Part shown: piece after piece, positions 38,701-47,694 of the stretch
Layout of the letters: each line of letters starts with the position of its first letter
Numbering within the stretch: position 1 is the stretch's first letter
From: Streptomyces chromofuscus
GTDB lineage: Bacteria > Actinomycetota > Actinomycetes > Streptomycetales > Streptomycetaceae
Length of the DNA: 64,000 bases
Assembly: GCF_015160875.1 (NCBI RefSeq)
Contig: NZ_CP063374.1
Span: forward strand, 2,108,001 to 2,172,000
Reading direction: 5' to 3'
Position numbers and translations under genes: made by a program
The notes under the pieces: model-generated
Databases searched by the model: none
What the model was told of the DNA's origin: nothing
Seen by the model: the letters and a program-made list of their open reading frames with translations, nothing else

Positions 38701-39285
38701 GCCGTGGTCCATCAGCTCCAGGAAGTACTTGTCCTTGCCGAAGATGTCCTGGTACTCGGCGGCGGCCTTCAGGGCCTCGTCGAAGTGACCGAGGCGCAGC
38801 CGGGTCTGCACCTCGCCGGAGGGGCAGCCGGTGGACGCGACGATGCCCTCGGACCAGCGGGCGATGGTCTCCTTGTCCATCCGGGGCCACTTCTGCAGCC
38901 AGCCCTCCGCGTAGGCGTCGGAGGAGAGCCGGAAGAGGTTGTGCAGGCCGGTGCTGTTCACCGCCCACATCGTCTTGTGGGTGTAACCACCGGAACCGGA
39001 GACGTCGTCCCGCTTCTGGTGCGGCTGGCCCCACAGGACCTTGCGCTTGTTGCGCCGGGACTCGGGGGCGACGTACGCCTCGATGCCGATGATCGGGGTG
39101 ACCCCGGCCTTCTTCGCGGAGTGGAAGAAGTCGTACGCCCCGTGCAGGTTGCCGTGGTCGGACATGGCGATGTGCGTCATGCCCATCTCGTTGCAGGCGT
39201 TGAACATGTCCTTCAGCCGCGCGGCACCGTCCAGCAGCGAGTACTGGGTGTGGACGTGCAGGTGCGTGAACGGCGGCTTCGACAC
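35746..39285 (-). CDS. dnaE: DNA polymerase III alpha subunit
   Basis: 1179 residues, the main replicative polymerase (DnaE1 type). The N-terminal PHP domain begins THLHVHTQYSLLDG. Catalytic Asp residues are in PDVDIDF (Asp417, Asp419 and Asp421). The helix-hairpin-helix and OB-fold regions lie in the last third. The GTG at 39285 has GGAGG 8 bases before it. A TTG 15 bases earlier is in frame but sits on that ribosome site. Confidence 0.97.
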   Translation of the reverse strand: MSKPPFTHLHVHTQYSLLDGAARLKDMFNACNEMGMTHIAMSDHGNLHGAYDFFHSAKKAGVTPIIGIEAYVAPESRRNKRKVLWGQPHQKRDDVSGSGGYTHKTMWAVNSTGLHNLFRLSSDAYAEGWLQKWPRMDKETIARWSEGIVASTGCPSGEVQTRLRLGHFDEALKAAAEYQDIFGKDKYFLELMDHGIEIERRVRDGLLEIGRKLGIPPLVTNDSHYTYAHEAGAHDALLCIQTGKNLSDPDRFKFDGTGYYLKSTDEMYAIDSSDAWQEGCANTLLIAEMVDTTGMFEKRDLMPKFDIPEGYTEVSWFREETMRGMQRRFPDGIPDDRMKQVEYEMDTIISMGFPGYFLVVADFIMWAKKQGIAVGPGRGSAAGSIVAYALGITDLDPIPHGLIFERFLNPERISMPDVDIDFDERRRAEVIRYVTEKYGADKVAQIGTYGTIKAKNAIKDSARVLGYPYAMGDRLTKAMPPDVLGKGIPLSGITDPQHPRYSEAGEIRAMYENEPDVKKVIDTAKGVEGLVRQMGVHAAGVIMSSETITDHVPVWVRHTDGVTITQWDYPSCESLGLLKMDFLGLRNLTIMDDAVKMVKANKGLDIDLLSLPLDDPTTFDLLQRGDTLGVFQFDGGPMRSLLRLMKPDNFEDISAVSALYRPGPMGMNSHTNYALRKNGQQEITPIHPELEEPLKEVLDVTYGLIVYQEQVQKAAQIIAGYSLGEADILRRVMGKKKPEELEKNFVIFQAGARNNGYSDEAIQALWDVLVPFAGYAFNKAHSAAYGLVSYWTAYLKANHPAEYMAALLTSVKDDKDKSAVYLNECRRMGIRVLPPNVNESESNFAAQGDDVILFGLSAVRNVGTNVVESIIKCRKSKGKYSSFPDYLDKVDAVVCNKRTTESLIKAGAFDTMGHTRKGLTAQYEPMIDNVVAVKRKEAEGQFDLFGGMGEETSSEPGFGLDVEFSTEEWDKTYLLAQEREMLGLYVSDHPLFGLEHVLSDKADAGIAQLTGGDFGDGAVVTIGGIISGLQRKMTKQGNAWAIATVEDLAGSIECMFFPATYQLVSTQLVEDAVVFVKGRLDKREDVPRLVAMELMVPDLSNAGTNAPVVLTIPAVKVTPPMISRLGEILTHHKGDSEVRIKLQGPTKTTVLRLDRHRVKPDPALFGDLKVLLGPSCLAG

Positions 39286-39607
39286 GGTTTCGGCCTCCAA
39301 AAGAAAAGGTACGGCGCGGAGCGCCTCGTTGAGGGGTGGTGGTCGGGTGACGGGTGGGCGTACGTCGACGGGGGTCCGTCGGGCTGCGGACAGTCCGGGG
39401 GACAGCGTCGAAGTCTATGCCTCGGGACTGACACCCGGATGGATACTGTGCCGCGAAGCGCCCCGACGAGGGGTGGCGGACGGGTGACGGCGGGCGGGCA
39501 CTCCCGCGTACCTTCGCGCGTTGGAAGATGTCGGACGCCCCGTGCCACGGGCACGCGCCATCCGTCCCACAGGTCACGCACGACCCCGCACCAGGAGGCA
39601 CTCAGCG
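39286..39607. other. Divergent promoter region, dnaE / DUF2252 gene
   Basis: 322 bases without a supported gene. It must hold the promoters of dnaE (minus) and the DUF2252 gene (plus). The sequence next to dnaE is locally A-rich (CCAAAAGAAAAGG). I saw no strong palindrome or clear -35/-10 pair. Confidence 0.5.
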
Positions 39608-40936
39608 ATGTCGTTCCCGCTGCTCGACGACGAGCCACGCGGCGAGGAGATCCTCGCCGTCTTCGACACCGCCTTCGGCGAGCTGCTCACCGCCGACCCG
39701 GCCGCGTTCCGCGTCAAGTTCCGCAAGATGGCGGCCTCCGCCTTCGCCTTCTACCGGGGCACGGCGTGCCTCTTCTACCACGACCTGGACGCGGAGAGGC
39801 GCGGCGGACCGTTCCTGGACGAGCGCACCTCGCGCGTGTGGATCCACGGCGATCTGCACGCGGAGAACTTCGGCACGTACATGGACTCGAACGGCCGGCT
39901 GATCTTCAACGTCAACGACTTCGACGAGGCGTACGTCGGCCCCTTCACCTGGGACCTCAAGCGCTTCGCCGCCTCCATCGCCCTCATCGGGTACGCGAAG
40001 GCGCTCAGCGACGAGCAGATCACCGAGCTGGTCACGATCTACGCCGTCGCCTACCGCGAGCGCGTGCGCGCGCTGGCCACCGGCGCCAAGAGCGACGAGG
40101 TGCCGCCCTTCACCCTGGACACCGCGCAGGGCCCGCTGCTGGACGCGCTGCGCGACGCCCGCTCGCTGACCCGGTTCGGGCTGCTGGACTCGATGACCGA
40201 GATCCGCGACTTCGAACGCCGGTTCGCCCCGGGCGGCGGCTCCATCGAGCTGGACGCGGCCACGCGCTACAAGGTCCTCGCCGCCTTCGACGGCTACCTG
40301 GAGACACTCCCGGAGTCCTCGCTGGCCCGCCCGGACTCGTACCGGGTGAAGGACGTCGTCGGCCGCCGCGGCATCGGCATCGGCTCGGCCGGCCTGCCGT
40401 CGTACAACATCCTGCTGGAGGGCAACAGCGACGCCCTGGAGAACGACGTGGTGATCTACGTCAAGCAGGCGCAGACCCCGGCCGTCTCCCGGCACGTCAC
40501 GGACCCGGCGATCCGCGAGTACTTCCGGCACGAGGGCCACCGCACGGTGATCTCCCAGCGCGCCCTCCAGGCGCACGCCGACCCGTGGCTCGGCTGGACG
40601 GAGCTGGACGGCGCGGGCCAGCTGGTCGCCGAGGTGTCGCCGTACGCCGTCGACCTGGACTGGGGCGACATCGACGACCCGGAGGAGATCGCCGCGGTCG
40701 TCGCCGACCTGGGCCGGGCCACGGCCACCATGCACTCGGCCGCCGACGACGACTCCGGCCACTCCGACCTGGTGCCGTTCTCCACGGAGCGGGCCATCGA
40801 CGCGGCCCTCGCGGGCGACGAGGAGGGCCTCGCGCCGCTCCTGGTCGACTTCGCCCACACCTACGGCGCCCGTGCGCGCGCCGACCACCAGATCTTCGTC
40901 GACCTCTTCCGCAACGGCCGGATCCCCGGCCTGTGA
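39608..40936 (+). CDS. DUF2252 protein (kinase-like fold)
   Basis: 442 residues, ATG at 39608 with GGAGG upstream. DUF2252 proteins share the protein-kinase/aminoglycoside phosphotransferase fold. HGDLHAENFG (about 77-86) looks like the catalytic loop, and NDFDEAYVGPFTWDLKR looks like the metal-binding DFD segment. A kinase activity is therefore plausible, but the substrate is unknown. Confidence 0.85.
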   Translation: MSFPLLDDEPRGEEILAVFDTAFGELLTADPAAFRVKFRKMAASAFAFYRGTACLFYHDLDAERRGGPFLDERTSRVWIHGDLHAENFGTYMDSNGRLIFNVNDFDEAYVGPFTWDLKRFAASIALIGYAKALSDEQITELVTIYAVAYRERVRALATGAKSDEVPPFTLDTAQGPLLDALRDARSLTRFGLLDSMTEIRDFERRFAPGGGSIELDAATRYKVLAAFDGYLETLPESSLARPDSYRVKDVVGRRGIGIGSAGLPSYNILLEGNSDALENDVVIYVKQAQTPAVSRHVTDPAIREYFRHEGHRTVISQRALQAHADPWLGWTELDGAGQLVAEVSPYAVDLDWGDIDDPEEIAAVVADLGRATATMHSAADDDSGHSDLVPFSTERAIDAALAGDEEGLAPLLVDFAHTYGARARADHQIFVDLFRNGRIPGL

Positions 40937-41015
40937 CCGCACCCCGACCGCCCCAGGACTTCACAGGGACCCTTTAGGAGTCCCTTACCGCAGTCCGTGA
41001 CACACTCTCCCCGCT

Positions 41016-41711
41016 ATGGACATATCCGGGACACATCTCAGAGCCGTACGCGCGGCGCTGTTCACGGCGATCGTCGTGACGCTCAGCACCGCGTCGCACG
41101 TGCTGCTGTCCCGGGCCCCGCTGCCGCTGGGCACGGTGGCGGCGATCGCCGCCGCCGTGTTCCTCCTCGCCTATGCCCTGGCCGGCCGGGAGCGCGGCTT
41201 CGGCCGGATCGCCGTGCTGCTGATCCCGCTGGAGCTGGCCGCCGACACCGTGTTCACCGCGGGTCAGCACGCCTGTTACGGCCGGGCGGGCGGCCCGGTC
41301 GCCGGTCCGCTGCGCTCGGTCGGCCTGGACGTGCTGTGCGGCGGCGAGGTGGGGTCGTCCCTGGCGCGGATGGCCGGCACCACCGGCGGCACGGACCGGG
41401 TCGCCGCCGTCCTCGCCCACGCGCACCCGGAGACCGCCTGGCTGCTGCTCGGCGCCCACGTCGGCGTCGGCCTGCTCGCGGCGGCCTGGCTGCGCCGCGG
41501 CGAGCGGGCCCTGGCCCAGCTGCTGAGCGCGATGGCCGCGACCACGTTCCGACCGCTGCTGCTGGCGGTCGCCGCACGGACGGTACGCCCCGCGGCGCCG
41601 GCCCCCCGGCTGCCCCGCCCCACGCGCCGTACGACCCCCGCGCGCGACCTGCTCCTCACCCACTCCCTGGGACGGCGTGGCCCGCCGTGCTCCCTCGCTC
41701 CGGCCGTCTGA
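41016..41711 (+). CDS. Conserved membrane protein upstream of DsbA-like gene
   Basis: 231 residues. Hydrophobic helices are at about 12-33, 40-57, 63-80 and 138-160, with two Cys in the external loop (HACYG and DVLCGG). The C-terminal 45 residues are Pro/Arg-rich. I recognise no domain. There is no clear ribosome site at the ATG. It precedes a membrane-anchored DsbA-like protein, so the loop cysteines might be its substrate, which is speculation. Confidence 0.65.
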   Translation: MDISGTHLRAVRAALFTAIVVTLSTASHVLLSRAPLPLGTVAAIAAAVFLLAYALAGRERGFGRIAVLLIPLELAADTVFTAGQHACYGRAGGPVAGPLRSVGLDVLCGGEVGSSLARMAGTTGGTDRVAAVLAHAHPETAWLLLGAHVGVGLLAAAWLRRGERALAQLLSAMAATTFRPLLLAVAARTVRPAAPAPRLPRPTRRTTPARDLLLTHSLGRRGPPCSLAPAV

Positions 41712-41858
41712 CCGGCCCACCGCCGACCGCCCGCCGAGCGGCGCCGGACTCGAGCGACACCCGGGCCGCCGCCCGAGCGCGGCGCCCCGAGCACGACCCA
41801 CACCCCTCACACGTATCCCGCGTACGACATGTGCGCGTCCCACACGGAGATCATCATC

Positions 41859-42659
41859 ATGAGCAAGCGGAACAGCCAGGCGGCGAAGATGGCGGCCCGC
41901 GAGCGGCTGCGGGCCGAGCGCGAGCGCGAGGCCAAGCGGGCCAAGGTCAGGCGGCAGGTCATCGTCGCCTGCTCGGTCGTCGGCGTCCTCGCGGTGGCCG
42001 GCGGCATCGGTTACGCCGTCGTCCGGACCAGCCAGCCGAGCGCCTGGGAGGCGGCCGCCGACGCCAAGGTCGTCGCCCCGGCCAACACCTCCGGCAAGAA
42101 CGGCACCACGGTCCTCGTCGGCGACTCCAAGACCGACAACGTGGTCCACCTGTACGAGGACCCGCGCTGCCCGGCCTGCGCCTCCTTCGAACAGACCGTC
42201 GGCGAGACCGTCAACAAGGGCATGGAGGACGGCGACTACAAGCTCTCCTTCACCCTCGGCACCTTCCTCGACGGCAACCTCGGCGGCGAGGGCTCCAAGA
42301 ACGCCCTCAGCGCGCTGGGCGCCGCGCTGAACGTCGGCCCCGAGGCGTTCCTGGACTACAAGACCGCGCTGTACTCGGCGAAGTACCACCCGGAGGAGTC
42401 CAGCGACGAGTTCGCCAAGGACAGCTACCTGATCGAGGTGGCGAACACGGTGGACGCGCTGAAGAACAACAAGAAGTTCCAGGACGCCGTCGAGAAGGGC
42501 ACGTACGACGCCTGGGCGATGAAGATGAGCGACTCCTTCGACAACACGAAGGACGTCACGTCGACCCCGACCATCAAGATCAACGACAAGGTGATCGAGA
42601 ACCCGAGCACCGTCGCCGAGTGGGAGACGGCGCTCAAGGACGCGGGCGTCACCAAGTAA
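41859..42659 (+). CDS. DsbA-like thioredoxin-domain protein, membrane-anchored
   Basis: 266 residues, ATG at 41859 preceded by GGAG. It has the same plan as the protein at 13563: a basic cytoplasmic start (MSKRNSQAAKMAARERLRAE), a membrane helix at about 33-54, then a DsbA fold with CPAC in EDPRCPACASF and the cis-Pro segment TSTPTIKIND. It is likely a disulfide oxidoreductase outside the membrane. It is followed by a hairpin and then phoD, whose product is exported. Confidence 0.85.
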   Translation: MSKRNSQAAKMAARERLRAEREREAKRAKVRRQVIVACSVVGVLAVAGGIGYAVVRTSQPSAWEAAADAKVVAPANTSGKNGTTVLVGDSKTDNVVHLYEDPRCPACASFEQTVGETVNKGMEDGDYKLSFTLGTFLDGNLGGEGSKNALSALGAALNVGPEAFLDYKTALYSAKYHPEESSDEFAKDSYLIEVANTVDALKNNKKFQDAVEKGTYDAWAMKMSDSFDNTKDVTSTPTIKINDKVIENPSTVAEWETALKDAGVTK

Positions 42660-42700
42660 CACGGCGTCAGGCGGTAACGCGGTACGGAAGCGCGCAGAAC

Positions 42701-42732
42701 GAGCGGGCGAACTCTCACCGGTTCGCCCGCTC
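42701..42732 (+). terminator. 12-bp hairpin terminator after the DsbA-like gene
   Basis: GAGCGGGCGAAC and GTTCGCCCGCTC pair exactly around an 8-base loop, 41 bases beyond the stop. Confidence 0.75.
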
Positions 42733-42785
42733 TTCGCGTACGCGTCCCTTACCGAAAGCGCTACCGGTCAGTAATCTGATCGCCC

Positions 42786-44447
42786 GTGACCAGTCGACAC
42801 AGATCCCACACAGGCCTCAACTCCCCCGCTCCGCGCCGCCGTACGGTCGTCAAGGCGGCCGCCGCCGGAGCCGTCCTCTCCGCCCCGCTCGCCGGCGCCC
42901 TGCCCGCCCGCGCCACCACCACAACCCCCGCCTTCCTGCACGGCGTCGCCTCCGGGGACCCGCTCCCGGACGGCATCCTGCTGTGGACCCGGGTGACCCC
43001 CACCGCCGAGGCGACGCCCGGCTCCGGACTCGGCCCGGACATCGAGGTCGGCTGGACGGTGGCCACGGACAAGGCGTTCACGAACGTCGTCGCCAAGGGC
43101 TCCACCACCGCGACCGCCGCCTCCGACCACACGGTCAAGGCCGACATCCGCGGCCTCGCGCCCGCCACCGACTACTGGTTCCGCTTCTCCGCCGGTGGCA
43201 CCGACTCCCCGGCCGGCCGCGCCCGCACGGCTCCCGCCGCCGACGCGGCGGTCGCGGGCCTCCGCTTCGGCGTCGTCTCCTGCGCCAACTGGGAGGCCGG
43301 CTACTTCGCCGCCTACCGCCACCTCGCCGCCCGCGGCGACCTGGACGCCTGGCTGCACCTCGGCGACTACATCTACGAGTACGGCGCCGGCGAGTACGGC
43401 ACCCGGGGCACCTCCGTCCGCTCGCACGCCCCCGCGCACGAGATCCTCACCCTCGCCGACTACCGCATCCGGCACGGCCGGTACAAGACGGACCCCGACC
43501 TCCAGGCGCTGCACGCCACCGCCCCGGTCGTGGCGATCTGGGACGACCACGAGATAGCCAACGACACCTGGTCCGGCGGCGCCCAGAACCACACCGAGGG
43601 CGCCGAGGGCGCCTGGGCCGCCCGCCAGGCCGCCGCCAAGCAGGCCTACTTCGAGTGGATGCCGGTCCGCCCCGCCATCGCCGGCACCACCTACCGACGG
43701 CTGCGCTTCGGCAAGCTCGCCGACCTCTCCCTGCTCGACCTGCGGTCCTTCCGCTCGCAGCAGGTCTCCCTCGGCGACGGCGACGTCGACGACCCGGACC
43801 GCACGCTCACCGGGCGCGCCCAGCTCGACTGGCTCAAGGCGGGCCTGAAGTCCTCCGACACCACCTGGCGGCTGGTCGGCAACTCGGTGATGATCGCGCC
43901 CTTCGCCATCGGCTCGCTCTCCGCCGAGCTGCTGAAGCCGCTGGCCAAGCTGCTCGGCCTGCCCCAGGAGGGCCTGGCCGTCAACACCGACCAGTGGGAC
44001 GGCTACACCGACGACCGCCGCGAACTCCTCGCCCATTTGCGGTCGAACGCGATCCGCAACACGGTCTTCCTCACCGGCGACATCCACATGGCCTGGGCCA
44101 ACGACGTCCCGGTGAACGCCGGCACGTATCCGCTGTCGGCGTCCGCCGCCACGGAGTTCGTGGTCACCTCGGTCACCTCCGACAACCTCGACGACCTCGT
44201 GAAGGTCCCCGAGGGCACCGTCTCCGCCGTCGCCTCGCCGGTCATCCGCGCGGCCAACCGGCACGTCCACTGGGTCGACACCGACCGCCACGGCTACGGC
44301 GTCCTGGACATCACCGGCGAGCGCGCGCAGATGGACTACTACGTCCTGTCCGACCGCACCCAGGCCGGCGCGACGGCCTCCTGGAGCCGCTCCTACCGCA
44401 CGCGCAGCGGCACGCAGAAGGTCGAGCGGACGTACGACCCGGTGTGA
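42786..44447 (+). CDS. phoD: PhoD-family alkaline phosphatase, Tat-exported
   Basis: 553 residues. Tat signal [14 protein letters not shown] at about 17-30 with the cleavage region ALPARA near 44. PhoD metal and active-site motifs are [33 protein letters not shown] and [10 protein letters not shown]. It releases phosphate from organic esters outside the cell. The GTG at 42786 has TAATCT 8 bases before it and no ribosome site, so it may be leaderless. Confidence 0.94.
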   Translation: MTSRHRSHTGLNSPAPRRRTVVKAAAAGAVLSAPLAGALPARATTTTPAFLHGVASGDPLPDGILLWTRVTPTAEATPGSGLGPDIEVGWTVATDKAFTNVVAKGSTTATAASDHTVKADIRGLAPATDYWFRFSAGGTDSPAGRARTAPAADAAVAGLRFGVVSCANWEAGYFAAYRHLAARGDLDAWLHLGDYIYEYGAGEYGTRGTSVRSHAPAHEILTLADYRIRHGRYKTDPDLQALHATAPVVAIWDDHEIANDTWSGGAQNHTEGAEGAWAARQAAAKQAYFEWMPVRPAIAGTTYRRLRFGKLADLSLLDLRSFRSQQVSLGDGDVDDPDRTLTGRAQLDWLKAGLKSSDTTWRLVGNSVMIAPFAIGSLSAELLKPLAKLLGLPQEGLAVNTDQWDGYTDDRRELLAHLRSNAIRNTVFLTGDIHMAWANDVPVNAGTYPLSASAATEFVVTSVTSDNLDDLVKVPEGTVSAVASPVIRAANRHVHWVDTDRHGYGVLDITGERAQMDYYVLSDRTQAGATASWSRSYRTRSGTQKVERTYDPV

Positions 44448-44765
44448 CAGCGGGACGCGGGGAACCATTTCCGGCCAATGAGGGCTCGATCGAGAGCTGT
44501 TAAGGCCGGATGACCTCGCTACGGCGGGTGGTGCGAGCCGCACGGCGAATCCGGACACATCACCCGCCCCGTCACCGAACTCGTTACGGCGGCATCTCGC
44601 CCTCCAGACGCAGAAACAATTCATCTCACCAATTGCCCCCGTTTGCCAGGTCTTTGTTTGGGCCTGATCGCTCCTCTTCTGCCATGAGCATGCCCACGTA
44701 ATCTCCGGGCGGCGGCCAGGAAGACCCCTGTCCGCCTCTCCCCACCGCATCCATCAGGAGCCAGC
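44448..44765. other. Intergenic region, phoD to metalloprotease gene
   Basis: 318 bases, lower in GC than its surroundings in the middle (CAATTCATCTCACCAATTGC). It contains CCGGCC...GGCCGG around a CTCGATCGAG palindrome just after phoD, perhaps a weak terminator. The promoter of the metalloprotease gene should also be here. A 63-codon open frame at 44510-44701 is not convincing. Confidence 0.5.
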
Positions 44766-45752
44766 ATGCGTGCGCTTGCCCGGATATCGCCCTCCACGCG
44801 CAGACGCCTTCTCGCCACCACCGTCGTGGCCGGAACACTGATGCTCACCCCTCTCTCCGCGCCCACCGGAATCGCGGCGGCCCAGGCTCCGGCCGCCGAG
44901 TGCCACGGGGAGGCCGGCCACTCCGCGGCCCGCGAGGTCCGTCCCGGCAGCGGCGAACACATCGCCGAGCCCAACGAGATCAGCGCCGCCAAGGCCGAGG
45001 CGATGGACGCCGACCTGCGCAAGAAGCTCGACGGGCTGCGCGCGGACGGCCGGGGCACGGCGGCCGCCGCGAGCACCACCATCCCGGTGTACTTCCACGT
45101 CATCCACGACGGCGCCACCGGACAGCTCGACTCCGCCGACATCACCGCCCAGATGAACGTGCTCAACTCGGCCTTCGCCGGCCAGGGCACCGGGAACACC
45201 GACTCCGGCTTCCAGTTCACGCTGGCCGGCACCGACTACACCGACAACGCCGCCTGGTACGACGTCGGCTACGGCTCGGCGGAGGAGAAGGCGATGAAGT
45301 CCGCCCTGCGCAAGGGCGGCGCGAACGCGCTCAACGTCTACACCGCCAACCTCGGCGACAACCTGCTCGGCTGGGCCACCTTCCCCAGCTCCTACCGGTC
45401 CAGCCCGTCCATGGACGGCGTGGTGCTCCTGGACGCCTCCCTGCCGGGCGGCTCCGCGGCGAACTACAACGAGGGCGACACCGCCACCCACGAGGTCGGC
45501 CACTGGATGGGCCTCTACCACACCTTCCAGGGCGGCTGTAACGGCAACGGCGACTACGTCGAGGACACCCCGGCCGAGAAGAGCGCCGCCTACCAGTGCC
45601 CCGAGGGCCGCGACACCTGCACCCGCAAGGCGGGCGTCGACCCGATCCACAACTTCATGGACTACACCTACGACTCCTGCATGTACCAGTTCACCTCCGG
45701 CCAGGTGACGCGCATGCAGCAGAACTGGGCCGCGTACCGCGCGGCCGGCTGA
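44766..45752 (+). CDS. Secreted zinc metalloprotease, M43 (pappalysin-like) family
   Basis: 328 residues, ATG preceded by AGGAG. A signal peptide of about 40 residues (basic start, hydrophobic core [12 protein letters not shown], cleavage near IAAAQA). The zinc site [11 protein letters not shown] is an extended HExxHxxGxxH, and the Met-turn is in [12 protein letters not shown]. Both are typical of metzincins of the M43B group. Cysteines near the C-terminus probably form disulfides. The stop at 45752 is 5 bases before the IS element boundary. Confidence 0.9.
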   Translation: MRALARISPSTRRRLLATTVVAGTLMLTPLSAPTGIAAAQAPAAECHGEAGHSAAREVRPGSGEHIAEPNEISAAKAEAMDADLRKKLDGLRADGRGTAAAASTTIPVYFHVIHDGATGQLDSADITAQMNVLNSAFAGQGTGNTDSGFQFTLAGTDYTDNAAWYDVGYGSAEEKAMKSALRKGGANALNVYTANLGDNLLGWATFPSSYRSSPSMDGVVLLDASLPGGSAANYNEGDTATHEVGHWMGLYHTFQGGCNGNGDYVEDTPAEKSAAYQCPEGRDTCTRKAGVDPIHNFMDYTYDSCMYQFTSGQVTRMQQNWAAYRAAG

Positions 45753-45757
45753 GCCTA

Positions 45758-45788
45758 GTGCTCTGACCGCATACCTTCGCCGGGTTGG
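45758..45788. repeat. IS630-family left terminal inverted repeat
   Basis: It begins GTGCTCTGACCGCATACCTT and is preceded by the TA target. It pairs with the right end with four mismatches. Confidence 0.88.
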
Positions 45789-45847
45789 GCTGGTGTGGGG
45801 CCATTAATGCCAGCTACCTGGCCGAGGCATCCGCCTATGCTCGGCTC

Positions 45848-46489
45848 GTGCAGCCGCTTTCCGACCGCAGCAATCCGTTGATCACGGCGTTCCCAGCCGA
45901 GCTTGCAAGCGATGCCGAGGCAGTCCTGGCGGTGATGCCTGATTCTCGGCTCCAGCCGCATGCCTCGTTCTCGGTCGCTGTTGAGGGCCAGCCGGTTTTG
46001 ATCCCCGGGCGCCTCTACAACGACGAGCCGCCAACTGACAGGGTGGCGTCGCTTTCGTCGCGCCAACAACAGCTTCTGCACTGCCTGTACTCAAGGCACT
46101 GCGACGGCATGGTCAGGCAGCGCCACCTGGAGAAGGTCGTTGGTTCCACGGACCCATGGGTCGTCCCCTTCGTCGTGCAGCTGGTTGGCGAGTACGTCGT
46201 GGAGATCCTGGTCGTCATCTGCGATGAGCTCCGTGATCTCGCCACGCCCGGCACCTGCGGCCACCTCGCTTACGGGCAGTTCATCGTGGACAATCCTGCT
46301 TTCTTCGCGCGCACTCAACGGCGGGTCGTGAGCTACTGGAGCTGCTACTACCGGGGCACCTACGCGAGTTTTCGGGGCTACCCGGGGTGCACGATTCTTG
46401 ACCTCCTACGGTCCGCTGCCTCCGACAGGGCGGGACGTTCCTGGCCCAACCTCGCTCCAGCCGGCGCCAGGGTGGACGGCTACTGCTAG
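45848..46489 (+). CDS. Unknown protein carried inside the IS630-family element
   Basis: 213 residues from the GTG at 45848. TATGCT lies 6 bases before it and there is no ribosome site, so translation may be leaderless. An upstream ATG at 45785 would begin inside the terminal repeat. The codons have noticeably fewer G/C third positions than host genes. There is no known domain. Blocks that look conserved include SSRQQQLLHCLYSRHCDG, WVVPFVVQLVGEYVVEIL and RRVVSYWSCYYRG. It converges with the transposase gene and the two stops are about 30 bases apart. It is a passenger gene of unknown role. Confidence 0.65.
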   Translation: MQPLSDRSNPLITAFPAELASDAEAVLAVMPDSRLQPHASFSVAVEGQPVLIPGRLYNDEPPTDRVASLSSRQQQLLHCLYSRHCDGMVRQRHLEKVVGSTDPWVVPFVVQLVGEYVVEILVVICDELRDLATPGTCGHLAYGQFIVDNPAFFARTQRRVVSYWSCYYRGTYASFRGYPGCTILDLLRSAASDRAGRSWPNLAPAGARVDGYC

Positions 46490-46518
46490 GACCCGGCCGG
46501 GCAAGGTCGCCGGACTTG

Positions 46519-47640
46519 TCAAGCGGCATTGGCGAGGGGACGTCCGCCCCAACGGATGCCCTTCTCGCTGCGGATGCGAGCGCGCTCGCGGCGCTGGGCT
46601 GCCAGCACGTCGGGGTGACGGGCATTCGCGTTGCGCCAGCGCAGATAGGCGTGCAGGGTCCGGGTCTGCACGGTGTGGTTGCGGTGGTTGGAGTTGGCGA
46701 TGGTGAACTGCCGCAGCGGCCCGAAGTGCGCCTCGATGGGGTTGGCCCAGGACGCGTATGTCGGCGTGAAGCACAGCTCGACACGGTTCTTCTTCGCCCA
46801 GCGGCGGATCGTCTCGCCCTTGTGGGCGGACAGGTTGTCCAGGATGACGTAGATGGCGGCGCCGTCCGGTCGGGCGGCCCGGACCGATCTGAGCGCGGCC
46901 AGCGTGTTCGCGGCGCCCTTCTTCCGGCGGTTGACGCCCCAGAGCGTGTCGTCACCGACCGAATAGCAGCCGTGGAAGTACCTGACGCCATGCGTGCGGT
47001 GGTAGGTCGCCGGGTGCCGCTCGGGGTGACTGGCGGGGGCCCAGCCCGCACCGCCGGTGGGGCGGATGCCGAGCGGGCCGAACTCGTCGAACGCGAAGAC
47101 CCGGTCCGGGAAGCGGTCCAGGACCTCCTCGATCCGGTCCAGCTTTGCCTCGCGGTCGGGGTCCGGGGACTCCTTCCACGTCTTGGTGCGCTGGAAGGTG
47201 ATGCCGCGGCGGGCGAGCAGACGGCGTAACGCCTCGCGGCCGATGCGGATGACCCGCCCATGAACTTTCCGCAAGTGGGCCAGCAGTTTGCGGATGGACC
47301 AGCGAGTGAAGGGCTGGCCGAGCTTGGTCGGGCGGGTGGTGGCCGTCTGGACGACGAAGTCCTCGTCGTCAGGACTGAGCAGGCGGGGACGGCCTCCCGC
47401 CCACCGAGGGTCCAGACAGGCCAGGCCGATCTCGTTGAACCGGTGGATCACATCCCGGACGGTGTCCTCATCGGCCTGCACCAGCTGGGCGATCACCGGG
47501 ACCCGGTTCCCACCGGCCGACGCCAGCAGCATCATCGCGCGTCGGAAGCGGACCGAACTGGTGCTGCCCCGGCGCACGATCTGCTGCAGCTTCTGCCCCT
47601 CCTGGTCGGTCAACCTGCGCACGCGGACAGGCTCAGCCAC
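46519..47640 (-). CDS. IS630-family transposase
   Basis: 373 residues from the GTG at 47640, with GGGGGG upstream. The N-terminus is a helix-turn-helix region (RFRRAMMLLASAGG through VIHRFNEIGLACLDPRW). The DDE catalytic core shows VFAFDEFGPLG, IYVILDNLSAHKG and WANPIEAHFGPLR as its Asp, Asp and Glu. No frameshift or stop interrupts it, so it looks functional. Confidence 0.92.
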   Translation of the reverse strand: MAEPVRVRRLTDQEGQKLQQIVRRGSTSSVRFRRAMMLLASAGGNRVPVIAQLVQADEDTVRDVIHRFNEIGLACLDPRWAGGRPRLLSPDDEDFVVQTATTRPTKLGQPFTRWSIRKLLAHLRKVHGRVIRIGREALRRLLARRGITFQRTKTWKESPDPDREAKLDRIEEVLDRFPDRVFAFDEFGPLGIRPTGGAGWAPASHPERHPATYHRTHGVRYFHGCYSVGDDTLWGVNRRKKGAANTLAALRSVRAARPDGAAIYVILDNLSAHKGETIRRWAKKNRVELCFTPTYASWANPIEAHFGPLRQFTIANSNHRNHTVQTRTLHAYLRWRNANARHPDVLAAQRRERARIRSEKGIRWGGRPLANAA

Positions 47641-47694
47641 CGCACCCCCCAGCACTCGGATCGGACGTCACGCAACATCCAACCGCCCCGACCA

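Noticed and set aside
35713..40977. 1754-codon plus-strand open frame across dnaE and the DUF2252 gene
   Set aside because: It is antisense to dnaE and out of frame with the DUF2252 gene. The composition is that of a shadow frame.
42711..42740. Possible PHO box upstream of phoD (TTCGCCC and TTCGCG spaced by 11)
   Set aside because: The bases are explained by an exact 12-bp terminator hairpin of the preceding gene, and the units fit the PHO consensus poorly.
44510..44701. 63-codon plus-strand frame upstream of the metalloprotease gene
   Set aside because: Arg/Ser-rich translation without a ribosome site, in a stretch that looks like promoter DNA.
46485..46520. An internal IS end just beyond the transposase gene, which would make the element about 1.2 kb
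   Set aside because: No copy of the terminal repeat is present there. The only partner of the right end is at 45758, with a matching TA.
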